Source: a bacterium (GTDB lineage Bacteria > Lernaellota > Lernaellaia > JACKCT01). Taken from it: 55,692 nt of DNA. The position numbers were made by a program, and so were the translations under genes. This document shows positions 13,706 to 23,940 of this stretch, in pieces. Each line of letters opens with the position of its first letter. Within the stretch, counting starts at the first letter, position 1. The notes below the pieces were generated by a model. It was not told the DNA's origin, searched no databases, and worked only from the letters and a program-made list of their open reading frames with translations. The stretch covers positions 1-55,692 of the forward strand of contig JAIOHV010000201.1 of NCBI GenBank assembly GCA_019912885.1, written 5' to 3'.

Positions 13706-14746
13706 ATGCAATTTCGAATGCAACTTCGAAAGATTGTATTCACAGGGATCTTGGCATCCCTATTTGTCTTTCTGGTAGCCGCTGCCATTGTATATTTTAC
13801 GACAAGGCGCTCGTATGACACTCCCGCAACGAAGAGCGATAAACGAACGACAACTGATACGGATAGCAACTATTATAAAAACGACATACCAAGAACACCT
13901 TCAGTGAAATTTGCCGTTGACTGGTATGATATCGCGGAGGCGTGTAAACGCGATTCATTTGATGCTTGCAAGCAGAGGTTACGCGCCTACAACGAGAGCT
14001 TGCCTATTGATATACGTTACAGCAAAGAAAATTTGCGTCTCAATGCAGACATGCTAGAGACATTGTGCCATGCGCGCCACCCGCAAGCATGTGGAATGGC
14101 TGGGTCGATCTACGATGATGGCCCGATTCGTGATGACGAACGGGCGGCAAATTTTTATAGCATAGGATGTTCAAGCGGCGACTATGTCGCTTGTGCCAAT
14201 TTGGGCTGGGAATACTATTCTGCTGATGGAGTGGATCTCGATACCGAATTAGCACTATATCATACGACGTTCGCGTGCAATATGGGAGTGGATTTTGCTT
14301 GTCGAAATCTGGGTGTCTTTTATGAAAACGGCATTGGGATTCCGGTTAGCTCGGATATGGCGGTCGATTTATATGAATATGCCTGTTTTACGGGCGACTT
14401 TATTGCATGTTCGAATTTGGGCGTGTTGTCGGCTAATGTATATGAAGGGCGCGGTGACGTGTTCTTTTTCTTTGAAATGGCGTGCGGCGCCGGGTACGGA
14501 CGCGGTTGTGGCAATCTTGCCGAAATGTACTCGAGCGGATACGGGCTACCGGTGGATTTCGAGATAGCGTTCGATTTGTTCCGACAGGGGTGCGCGCGTG
14601 GAGACTGGTGGTCCTGCCTGAAATTCGCCACATTGCTGGATGAAAAGATCGATCAGCATGCCGAAGAGATTTATGATCGAGCGGAAAGTCTCGCGCACAG
14701 GGCATGCCTTGATGGAGATTATCATGCCTGTGAAGCTAATATATAA
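13706..14746 (+). CDS. Single-pass membrane protein with Cys-rich Sel1-like repeats
   Basis: A 346-residue protein with one N-terminal transmembrane helix (about residues 9-31) and the rest presumably outside the cytoplasm. From about residue 75, 36-residue Sel1-like/TPR-like repeats appear. Each has a paired Cys spaced as in the Helicobacter Hcp family (for example CHARHPQACGMAG, CSSGDYVACANLG, CNMGVDFACRNLG, CFTGDFIACSNLG, CGAGYGRGCGNLA), which form intra-repeat disulfides. Such repeats bind proteins or peptidoglycan. ATG 13706 lies 11 nt after the preceding stop, with GGAG somewhat far upstream. Strong AT bias and codon use unlike the neighbours suggest transfer. It converges on the kef-type gene. 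Confidence 0.8.
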   Translation: MQFRMQLRKIVFTGILASLFVFLVAAAIVYFTTRRSYDTPATKSDKRTTTDTDSNYYKNDIPRTPSVKFAVDWYDIAEACKRDSFDACKQRLRAYNESLPIDIRYSKENLRLNADMLETLCHARHPQACGMAGSIYDDGPIRDDERAANFYSIGCSSGDYVACANLGWEYYSADGVDLDTELALYHTTFACNMGVDFACRNLGVFYENGIGIPVSSDMAVDLYEYACFTGDFIACSNLGVLSANVYEGRGDVFFFFEMACGAGYGRGCGNLAEMYSSGYGLPVDFEIAFDLFRQGCARGDWWSCLKFATLLDEKIDQHAEEIYDRAESLAHRACLDGDYHACEANI

Positions 14747-14784
14747 CGAAGTCGGTTCAAAATTTGAGGCGAGCAACATAGTCC

Positions 14785-16442
<1,658 letters not shown>

Positions 16443-16446
<4 letters not shown>

Positions 16447-17777
16447 GCGTCGGCATCCCCGGGGTTGCGCTTCAGAAGCAGAATCGTACCCGTGATGCCG
16501 GCCGCAAGCGAGGCCAGGAGAATCGCGAATTTAGCGACGCCAAGCTCGGCGCTTTCGCCGAACGCCAGCGCCGCGATGAAAAGGGACATCGTGAATCCGA
16601 TGCCCGCCAGGCACCCCGCGCCCGCCATCTGGCGCCAGTTCGCGCCGCCCGGCAGATCGGCCACGCGCGCCTTCACCGCCATCCAGGACAGCAGGAGGAT
16701 GCCGGCGGGCTTGCCGATCCACAGCCCGAAAAAGATGCCGAGCGCGACCGGATCGCCAAGCGACGCCATCGCACGGCTGGAAAGCTCCACGCCCGCGTTG
16801 GCGAGCGCGAAAAGCGGCATGATCGCGAACATGACGACGGGATTCAGACGATGCTCGATCGTCGCCAGCGGCGAATTCGCCTGATGACCGACGGACTCGA
16901 GCGCGTGGATCTCGTCGGCCTCGCGCTGGCGGCGCTGTTTCGACGCGGGCTCGGTCGCGAGCCTGCCGAGCCGTTCGAGAATGCCGCGCACGCGCTCGTG
17001 ACATTCCTCGATGCCAAGGCGTGGGCGCGCGGGGATCGTCATCGCCGCGGCGACGCCCGCGATCGTCGCGTGGATGCCCGATTGCAAGAAGGCGAGCCAC
17101 AGCAGGGCGCCGAGAAACGCGAATACCGCCATAGGGCGAACGCGCATGCGGTTGGCGATCACCATCAGCGCGAAAACGCCGGCCGCCGCCGCGAGAGCGG
17201 GCATGGACAGACTCTCGCTGTAAAAGATCGCGATGATGAGAATGGCGCCCAGGTCGTCCACGATCGCAAGCGCGACCAGAAAAACGCGCAGCGCGTCGGG
17301 CACGCGGTTTTTGAGCAGCGCGGTGACGCCGAGCGCGAACGCGATGTCGGTGGCCGTCGGCACGCCCCAGCCGCGGATCGTCGGCTCGCCGGTGTTGAAC
17401 GCGACGAAGATGAGCGCGGGCGCGAGCATGCCGCCCGCGGCGGCGACCGCCGGCAGCATCGCCTTGCGCGGGCTGGAGAGCTCGCCGATCAGAAGCTCGC
17501 GCTTGATCTCCAGGCCGACGACAAAAAAGAACACCGCCATCAGCCCGTCGTTGATGAGGTGCAGAAGCGACATCGAGGCCGCCCCGTCGCCCGCGCCAAG
17601 GCGCAGATCGAGGTGCCGCGCGTGCTCGTAGGCGCCGCTCCACTCCGAGTTGGCAAGGATGAGCGCGACGATCGTCGCGATCAAAAGGAACAACCCGCCA
17701 AGCGATTCCGTCTCGAAAAACTCGCGGAACGGCTCGAGCGGCCGGAACGCGCGCTTGATTTCCTTGTCGACGTTCAA
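16443..17777 (-). CDS. nhaA: Na+/H+ antiporter NhaA
   Basis: A 444-residue inner-membrane antiporter. NhaA motifs are present: VVGLEIKREL, PTATDIAFALG, the catalytic pair in ALAIVDDLGAI, and IGKPAGI. It expels Na+ in exchange for protons in pH and salt homeostasis. The protein is longer than E. coli NhaA (388), mainly through a charged insertion (READEIHALESVGHQ) between the two halves. The chosen TTG at 17775-17777 follows GAGAGGGA; an upstream TTG at 17852 has no ribosome binding site. Coupling to the Kef-type gene suggests joint expression. The divergent spacer 17778-17989 has no obvious operator. Confidence 0.9.
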
Positions 17778-17989
17778 AACATTCCCTCTCGCCGCGGGCG
17801 CGAAATGCACACCTCGCGGCCAAAACCCGCGAAAACGCACGATACCCGCCAAAAACGCGCGCGGAAACGATCAGGCTGACGAAAGGACCAAAACACCGCA
17901 AGGGGCGGCACCATCGCTTGCCATATCCGCGCTCGCGCGGTAATTCGGATCGCGCAACGCACCGCAAGCCCCCCGACGAGAGGAAATCC

Positions 17990-19372
17990 ATGGCCACGAT
18001 TCAACGCCGTAGCTGGGCGGAGCCTTTCCGCATCAAGGTCGTCGAGCCCATCAAGATGACCACGCGCACCTTCCGCGAGGAGGCGATCGCCGAGGCCGGT
18101 TTCAACACGTTCCTTCTGCGTTCGGAGGACGTTTACATCGACCTTCTGACCGACTCCGGCACGAGCGCCATGAGCGACATGCAGTGGTCCAAGATGATGC
18201 TCGGCGACGAGGCGTACGCCGGCTCCAAGAGCTTCTACGAGATGGTCGAGACGATTCAGGAGGTCTACGGCTACGCGCACGTCATTCCGACGCACCAGGG
18301 CCGCGGCGCCGAACACATCCTCTCGCAGATCCTCATCAAGCCGGGCGACATCGTGCCGGGGAACATGTATTTCACGACGACGAAAATCCACCAGGAGCTC
18401 GCCGGCGGAAAGTTCGTGGACGTGATCGTGGACGAAGCGCACGACCCGGACGACCTTTCGCCGTTCAAGGGTAACATCGACCTGGGCAAGCTCGAGGCGG
18501 TCATCAACGAATACGGCGCGGACCGCGTGCCGTACGTGAGCTTCGAGGGGAACGTCAACATGGCCGGCGGCCAGCCCGCGAGCCTCGCGAACTTCCGCGA
18601 GGTGTACGAGCTGTGCCAAAGGAACGGCGTGCTCGTGATGCTCGACGCGACGCGCCTTGTGGAAAACGCGTATTTCATCAAGACGAAAGAGGAGGGTCAG
18701 CAGGACCGCACGATCGCCGCGATCCTGAAAGAGATCTGCTCCTACTCCGACGGTTGCACGATCAGCAGCAAGAAGGACCACCTCGTGAACATCGGCGGGT
18801 TCCTCGCCGTCAACGACGACGCGATCGCGCAGAAGGCGCGGGAGATGGTGGTCATCTACGAGGGTCTGCACACGTACGGCGGCATGGCCGGCCGCGACAT
18901 GCTCGCGCTCGCGCAGGGCATCCGCGAGTCGATCGAATACGACCACATGCGTGCGCGCGTGGGGCAGGTCGAATACCTGGGGCAAAAGCTGATCGACCAC
19001 GGCATCCCGATCGTGCGTCCGATCGGCGGTCACGCGGTGTATCTGAACGCGAAGGAATTCCTGCCGCACATCGACCAGGACGAATACCCCGCGCAGGCGC
19101 TAGCCGCGGAGCTGTACATCGAGTCCGGCGTGCGTGCGATGGAGCGCGGCAACGTCTCGGCCGGGAGAAAGGCTCCGGGCGAAAACTATCGCCCCGCGCT
19201 CGAACTCGTGCGTCTCACGATTCCGCGCCGCGTCTACACGCAGGCGCACATGGACGTGACGTGGGAGAGCGTCGCCGATCTTTACGATCGCCGCGCGTCG
19301 ATCCGCGGATTGCGTTTCACGTACGAGCCCGAGAAGCTGCGGTTTTTCCAAGGGCGGTTCGAGCGAATTTGA
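17990..19372 (+). CDS. tpl: Tyrosine phenol-lyase
   Basis: A 460-residue PLP enzyme of the tryptophanase/beta-eliminating lyase family. It is closer to tyrosine phenol-lyase than to tryptophanase along its length: NTFLLRSEDVYIDLLTDSG, GNMYFTTTKIHQE, EGLHTYGGMAGRDM and RRVYTQAHMDV. The PLP lysine is in SSKKDH (K262). The MERGN-SAGR segment keeps the Arg equivalent to R381 of the Citrobacter enzyme, which contacts the tyrosine phenol; tryptophanases have a non-polar residue there. The reaction is L-tyrosine to phenol, pyruvate and ammonia. AGAGGAA precedes the ATG. The gene is monocistronic, flanked by divergent nhaA and by repeats. A tryptophanase role is less likely but not excluded. Confidence 0.88.
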   Translation: MATIQRRSWAEPFRIKVVEPIKMTTRTFREEAIAEAGFNTFLLRSEDVYIDLLTDSGTSAMSDMQWSKMMLGDEAYAGSKSFYEMVETIQEVYGYAHVIPTHQGRGAEHILSQILIKPGDIVPGNMYFTTTKIHQELAGGKFVDVIVDEAHDPDDLSPFKGNIDLGKLEAVINEYGADRVPYVSFEGNVNMAGGQPASLANFREVYELCQRNGVLVMLDATRLVENAYFIKTKEEGQQDRTIAAILKEICSYSDGCTISSKKDHLVNIGGFLAVNDDAIAQKAREMVVIYEGLHTYGGMAGRDMLALAQGIRESIEYDHMRARVGQVEYLGQKLIDHGIPIVRPIGGHAVYLNAKEFLPHIDQDEYPAQALAAELYIESGVRAMERGNVSAGRKAPGENYRPALELVRLTIPRRVYTQAHMDVTWESVADLYDRRASIRGLRFTYEPEKLRFFQGRFERI

Positions 19373-19393
19373 CGGCGCGCGGCTCTGCGCCGG

Positions 19394-19600
19394 TAGCGCA
19401 GGCATCGCGCCTGCTTCGGAAAAACAGCGGTCATGCCAAGGCGGTATCGACCGCGCACTCCGTCCCGCTCGAAGCGGGACTGCGTTTGCGGCCCTGACGT
19501 CGTCGCGAAACACAGCGGTCATGCCAAGGCGGTATCGACCGCGCACTCCGTCCGCCTTCGCTTTCGCTTCGGCGGGACTTCGTTTGCGGCCCTGAAATGC
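19394..19600. repeat. Two tandem copies of an 88-bp member of a dispersed repeat family
   Basis: ACAGCGGTCATGCCAAGGCG begins copies at 19424 and 19512. Each continues with GGTATCGACCGCGCACTCCG, a variable Arg/Ser-like GC segment, and GTTTGCGGCCCTGA. Related copies occur in the opposite orientation at 31843-32130 and in both orientations at 33305-33455. A small CAGGCATCGCGCCTG hairpin precedes the copies. Nothing else is seen in 19373-19654. Confidence 0.8.
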
Positions 19601-19654
19601 AGCCCGGACGACGATGCCGGGGCGCGGCCCTGACGCCGCGACGCCAACGCGAAA

Positions 19655-21304
19655 CTACCGTGTTTCGTAGATCTTCTTGACCAGGTCCTTGGCTTCGTAG
19701 CAGTCGGAGTTTTTTTCGACGGCTTTCACGAGGTAGAGCTCGGCCATTCCCTTGTCGCCTTCCTCGAAGTAGAGCTTGCCCATGATGAGGTAGGGCACGT
19801 CGTGCGCCGGCTGCGCGTTGATCGCTTCCTGGATCAACGCGGAGGCGACGCCGAACGGATCCGCGTTCGAGAGGTGGTATTTCACCCAGCCGCCGTACGC
19901 GAGCACGCCGGCGTCCGTCGATCCGCGCCGCTTCAATTCCTCGAACGCGGCGTTGGCGATATCCCATCGCCCTTCGTCGCTGTAGGTCCGCAGCGCGTTG
20001 TACACGGTGTCGTCGGGCTCTTCCGGGCTGAAGTGCACCTGCGTCGGATCGCCGATGCCGTAGTCGTCCATCGGGTTTGTCTGGTCATCGACGAAATCGG
20101 TGAACGACTCGTCCGCTCCGAAACCGGCGTCGAAGTCTTCGGCGATCTCGTGGCCGATGTCCTCGTCGTCCTCGCCGCCCAGATCGAGTCCGGCACCACC
20201 GAGCCCCGTCTCGTCGTCCGCGGCGTCGGCTTCCCCCCCGGCGCCGGGGGCGATCGTCGCCACGGCGTCCTCGCCGGCCGCGCCCTCTTCGTCCAGCATC
20301 GCGCGGCGCTGGCGTTTGAGATCCAGAAGGCGCGCGACGCGCTCGCGCAGCTCGCGGGGCGCGTCCGCGCCGATGCCGAGTTCGCGGAAAATCTCCTCGT
20401 TGGTCGTGCCGACGGGCACGTCCATCTCCGACAGACGCGGCTCGTCCTTGAAGCGCTCGTGGATCTGCTCGACGCTCGCGAGCGCTTCCTTGTAGAGCTT
20501 CTCGAACGGATCGTTGCGGCGGCGCGCCTTTCGCGCGCGGGCGATCTCGCGTCTTTTCGCGGGCGGCACGATGAATTTGAGCACATCCAGCGTCAAAAGG
20601 CCGAAGCAGACGGCCAGGCCCTCGGTCGAATTCAGGCCGGCGTTCGTGATGACGTCCTTGAGCGGGCGATCGTCGCGAATCTCCGCGAGGAAGCGCGCGA
20701 CGACCGGAACCTTGCGCAACTCCTCGGCGTCGATGAAACCGTGCGGGTTCATGCGCAGCGGCGTCTTCAGCCGGCGGATGAGACGGTCGGAGATCATCAG
20801 CGTGTTGTAGTGGCGCACGATGCCGTCGACGATCGCCGACGCGGTCTTCGCGGTGGAGACTTCGGAATCCGGCACGTCGATGTCGCACTCGACAAAAGCG
20901 AATTCGCCCATCGTCATGGAAAAAACGTCCGAAAGCGTTTCCTCGTCGAATTTGACCCGATGTTCTTCGAGTTCCGCGCGCGTGAGGATGCGATCTTCGA
21001 CCATCAGATCGTAGGGGGCCTCGCCGCGTTCTTTCGCGCGGTTTCGGAAGCCGCGGTTTTCGCGCGCGGTCAGAATGCCGCGCGAAACGAGGTAATCGCC
21101 GAACTCCGTTTTTTCGAGGATGCGGGCCGTGGGGTAAACGATGCAGCCGTTGCGCAAAAAGAGCGTGCGTTCCGACGCACCCTCACGGAAGATCAGCTCG
21201 CCGGTCTTTCGGGCTTTCAAGAACCCCGAAAGCAGCTTCGCCGGATGCACGGCCTTGGAGACCTTGCTCCGAATGGCGGCGCGATGTTCGAGCGTATGGA
21301 TCAC
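19655..21304 (-). CDS. DUF4388 (PatA-like N-terminal) domain protein with C-terminal TPR
   Basis: A 549-residue cytoplasmic protein. The N-terminus (LLSGFLKARKTGELIFREG, then RTLFLRNGCIVYPTA and GDYLVSRGILT) is the DUF4388/PatA-N fold, a signalling module common in Myxococcota-type bacteria. The middle has charged helices and a long acidic, low-complexity linker (about residues 325-420). The last about 110 residues contain TPR-like repeats (WDIANAAFEELKRRG, VPYLIMGKLYFEEGDKGMAELYLVKAVE). It probably acts as a scaffold or regulator. No partner kinase or response regulator is adjacent. Start chosen at the first ATG, which opens a helical N-terminus. Confidence 0.75.
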   Translation of the reverse strand: MIHTLEHRAAIRSKVSKAVHPAKLLSGFLKARKTGELIFREGASERTLFLRNGCIVYPTARILEKTEFGDYLVSRGILTARENRGFRNRAKERGEAPYDLMVEDRILTRAELEEHRVKFDEETLSDVFSMTMGEFAFVECDIDVPDSEVSTAKTASAIVDGIVRHYNTLMISDRLIRRLKTPLRMNPHGFIDAEELRKVPVVARFLAEIRDDRPLKDVITNAGLNSTEGLAVCFGLLTLDVLKFIVPPAKRREIARARKARRRNDPFEKLYKEALASVEQIHERFKDEPRLSEMDVPVGTTNEEIFRELGIGADAPRELRERVARLLDLKRQRRAMLDEEGAAGEDAVATIAPGAGGEADAADDETGLGGAGLDLGGEDDEDIGHEIAEDFDAGFGADESFTDFVDDQTNPMDDYGIGDPTQVHFSPEEPDDTVYNALRTYSDEGRWDIANAAFEELKRRGSTDAGVLAYGGWVKYHLSNADPFGVASALIQEAINAQPAHDVPYLIMGKLYFEEGDKGMAELYLVKAVEKNSDCYEAKDLVKKIYETR

Positions 21305-21429
21305 GAGTGGTTTGACGTCCTTGAACTACTTTTCAAACGAATCGATTGGATTTAAGGGCTATCAACCCCCATTCGTGTTATTCTTGCCTACCGCGCGAAC
21401 GTTTTTCAATGGGTCAAGGCGGACGCAAA

Positions 21430-22284
21430 GTGAAAAATCGACGCAGATTCGCGATTTTGGCGTTGACGTTGGTTATCGCGGCGTTTTTTGCGCCGGTGGC
21501 GTGGGCCGCGAGCCGTGTCATCGCCATTACGTCGGCACCGGCTCAAGATTTCCTTCCGAAGGTCCGTGCGATGCTCTCGAACGAGGGACGCGCCGAGGTC
21601 GACACCGCGCGAAACGCGATCATCGTCAGCGACACCGATGAGAACGTCGCGGATATCGAGCGTCTCATCGCCGCGCTCGACAGACCCGCGCCGTGGGTCG
21701 TTTTGCGCGTCACGCGCGCGTCGCCGCCGGCGCTCGAAGCGGCCGGCGTTCGCATCGACGAACAAACGGCGGACGGCGTCTGGCGCGTTGCCGATCTGTC
21801 CGCCGCGAAGACCGGCGAGGATGCGTACCGCGCGCGCGGCGCGACGGTGCGCGTGCATTCCTCCTCGCAGGCGGCCACCTCGACTTACAAGGTGCGGGCG
21901 GGCGGCGAGGTGCTGGTGCGCCTTGGCGATCCGGTCCGCGCCGACACGCTGTCCGCGGGCGCTTTCGGTCGGCTGCCGTTCGTGGAGGATCTCCGGACCG
22001 GAACGGCGCAAGGCGCTCTTCTCGTCACGCCGTCGGTCGCCGGCGAAAAGGTTTTTCTTCGCATCGTTCCGGCGGCGATCTTCATTCGCGACGGCGAGGA
22101 TATCCGGATCCGCCGCCTCGACGATCTGGCGACGAGTGTCGGCGCGCCCGCCGGCGGGCAGGTCTACGTTTCCACGCGACGAACGGGCTCGGCGCTTCTC
22201 GACGGGGTGATGACGGGCTTCGCGCCCGAGCGCTCGGTGCGCGACGAGGCCGGCGGGCTACTCATCGACATCGACCTGGAATAG
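21430..22284 (+). CDS. Periplasmic protein with secretin N-terminal-like domain, no secretin channel
   Basis: A 284-residue protein (GTG 21430 preceded by AAGGCGG; an ATG at 21409 is possible). A signal peptide ending APVAWA precedes a segment (FLPKVRAMLSNEGRAEVDTARNAIIVSDT, IERLIAALDRP) that matches the small N-terminal domain of type II/III secretins (the NALIV-DT---I--L---LD pattern). The rest is beta-rich and lacks the secretin beta-barrel signature. Either it is a periplasmic relative that lost the channel, or a pilotin-like partner. The NTF2-like lipoprotein gene follows 29 nt downstream. No type II secretion genes are in the window. Confidence 0.65.
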   Translation: MKNRRRFAILALTLVIAAFFAPVAWAASRVIAITSAPAQDFLPKVRAMLSNEGRAEVDTARNAIIVSDTDENVADIERLIAALDRPAPWVVLRVTRASPPALEAAGVRIDEQTADGVWRVADLSAAKTGEDAYRARGATVRVHSSSQAATSTYKVRAGGEVLVRLGDPVRADTLSAGAFGRLPFVEDLRTGTAQGALLVTPSVAGEKVFLRIVPAAIFIRDGEDIRIRRLDDLATSVGAPAGGQVYVSTRRTGSALLDGVMTGFAPERSVRDEAGGLLIDIDLE

Positions 22285-22313
22285 AGTCGTCGCGTCCTTT
22301 CCCGGAGAATTCC

Positions 22314-22823
22314 TTGCGCCGAATCCTTTTCATCCTGCTGACGCTTGCCGCGCTTTTTGGCGCCGCATGCGCGAAAACGCCCGATCCCGGACCGGCCGCG
22401 CCGCCGTCGAGCGAGCAGATCGCCAAGCTCATGGATCGGCTGGAGGAGGCGGCGAACGCGCGCGATTTCGCGGCGATGCGCAAGATTTACGCGAGCGATG
22501 CCGAAGTCGAAATCCGTTTCGGGCGCGAGGAGCCGCGGCGCGTCGCGGCGAAGGAATATCTCGACACCGCGGAACGCAATGCAAGCAAGTTCGACGCGTA
22601 CAGCTACGCCATCGAAGGGCAGCAGGTGGAAACGGACGGCGAGGATGCGCGCGTGTCGCAGACCGTCGTCGAGACGGCGACCGCCGGCGGTATGGCGCTG
22701 CGCTCCAAAACCGAGGCGGTCTTCACGCTGAGGCTCGTTGGCGGCAAGCCGCGCATCGTCAAGATGACGGGCAACACCATCGTCGCGCGGCCGGGCGAAC
22801 CCCAGGCCGAAAAGTCGGTGTGA
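22314..22823 (+). CDS. Lipoprotein with NTF2/SnoaL-like domain
   Basis: A 169-residue lipoprotein. The TTG start (22314-22316) follows GGAG and opens a signal peptide ending in the lipobox GAAC followed by AKTPDPG. The mature part (EQIAKLMDRLEEAANARDFAAMRKIYASDAEVEI, later EAVFTLRLVGGKPRIVKMTGN) has the helix-then-curved-sheet pattern of SnoaL/NTF2-like domains. These bind small ligands or act as scaffolds in the periplasm. It lies in a plus-strand run with the secretin-N-like gene upstream and the GDSL genes downstream, which may form one transcript. Confidence 0.7.
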   Translation: MRRILFILLTLAALFGAACAKTPDPGPAAPPSSEQIAKLMDRLEEAANARDFAAMRKIYASDAEVEIRFGREEPRRVAAKEYLDTAERNASKFDAYSYAIEGQQVETDGEDARVSQTVVETATAGGMALRSKTEAVFTLRLVGGKPRIVKMTGNTIVARPGEPQAEKSV

Positions 22824-22854
22824 GCCGCGAGGCGCCCGCGGCGGGAGACCCGGC

Positions 22855-23940
22855 GTGAAGACGCGAAACCGGCGCCGCGTGTTCGCCGCGGCGGCCGTGG
22901 CCATCGCGTTCTTGCTCGTGAACGCCGCGATCGCACTTTTCGGACTTCATCGCGAGCCGTCGGGCGCCTTCTACAAGGATCCATTCGCCGTCGCGCTTGA
23001 ACTGGCTCCCGGCGCGAGCATTCCGTTCGCGGAATTCGACCGCGTGAACAATTACGGATTTCGGGGCGGCGACGTCGCGACGCGGAAGCCGCCGGGAACC
23101 TGGCGGCTTGTGTCCATCGGCGATTCCTCCACGTTCGGATCGGGCGTCGCGGCCAGGGAAACCTACACCCACCGCCTTGGCGAGAAGCTCGCGGCGCTCG
23201 GGCCGTGGGAGGCGATCAATGCGGGCGTTCCCGGCACCGCCATCGTGCAGCATCGTATCCTCTTCGACGCCAGGCTTCGCGATCTGTCGCCGGACATCGT
23301 GCTGGTGTACGTCTCGGCGAACGTCGCTGACGAATTCGAGGTCGTGCGCGACGCGCTCGACCGCGAGGGCGCGTGGGCGCCCGACGCGCCGTCGGCCGCG
23401 CGCCGGATTATTCGTCGCGTGCCGGTGTACGCCGCGCTTCGCCGCGCGCTTCGCGGACCGATGACGCGGCGCATGAAAACGCACATCGAACAGGCGCTCG
23501 AAATGTCCGGCGGCGAAAACAGGAACGCGCGGATCGCGCAAGGACTGGCGCGCGATCTTGCGGGCCTTGGCGCCGCGATCCGGCGCGCGGGGGCGCGGCC
23601 GGTGTGGTCGATCATCGCCTCAAGCCATCCGCTGGAGCCGCTCGCGAACCTGGACCGCCCGCCCACGCGGCACGACCTGCTTGCCGCGCTGCCTTTTTTA
23701 GGCGCGCTTTTCGCGTACGCCGGCGAACACGGCGATCCCGTGGTGGATCCGTATCCGTCACTCGTTTCCGCGAGGAAAAACGGCGAGGATCTGTTGCAGG
23801 ATTTCGTGCACCCGACCGCCCGCGGGCACGAAATTCTCGCCGAGGCGATGGCGCCCGTCGTCCTTGGCGAGGCGGAAAGGATCATGCGCGGCGGCGGCGA
23901 ACACGCGCCGGCGGTCGTCACCGCGGAACCGTCGCCGTGA
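22855..23940 (+). CDS. Membrane-anchored GDSL/SGNH hydrolase, first of a tandem pair
   Basis: A 361-residue protein with one N-terminal membrane helix (about residues 9-28). SGNH blocks are visible: SIGDSSTFG (block I Ser), NAGVPGT (block III region), and the C-terminal DFVHPTARGHEI (catalytic Asp and His). SGNH enzymes are esterases, lipases or acetyl-transferases acting on glycans or lipids. The GTG start follows GGGAG. The next gene begins in a GTGA overlap with this stop and encodes a close paralog, so the pair arose by tandem duplication. Substrate unknown; periplasmic glycan deacetylation would fit. Confidence 0.8.
   Translation: MKTRNRRRVFAAAAVAIAFLLVNAAIALFGLHREPSGAFYKDPFAVALELAPGASIPFAEFDRVNNYGFRGGDVATRKPPGTWRLVSIGDSSTFGSGVAARETYTHRLGEKLAALGPWEAINAGVPGTAIVQHRILFDARLRDLSPDIVLVYVSANVADEFEVVRDALDREGAWAPDAPSAARRIIRRVPVYAALRRALRGPMTRRMKTHIEQALEMSGGENRNARIAQGLARDLAGLGAAIRRAGARPVWSIIASSHPLEPLANLDRPPTRHDLLAALPFLGALFAYAGEHGDPVVDPYPSLVSARKNGEDLLQDFVHPTARGHEILAEAMAPVVLGEAERIMRGGGEHAPAVVTAEPSP

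Noticed and set aside
17990-19372. Calling this gene tryptophanase (tnaA)
   Set aside because: Sequence blocks across the protein and the MERG Arg match tyrosine phenol-lyase better; no tnaC leader peptide is present.
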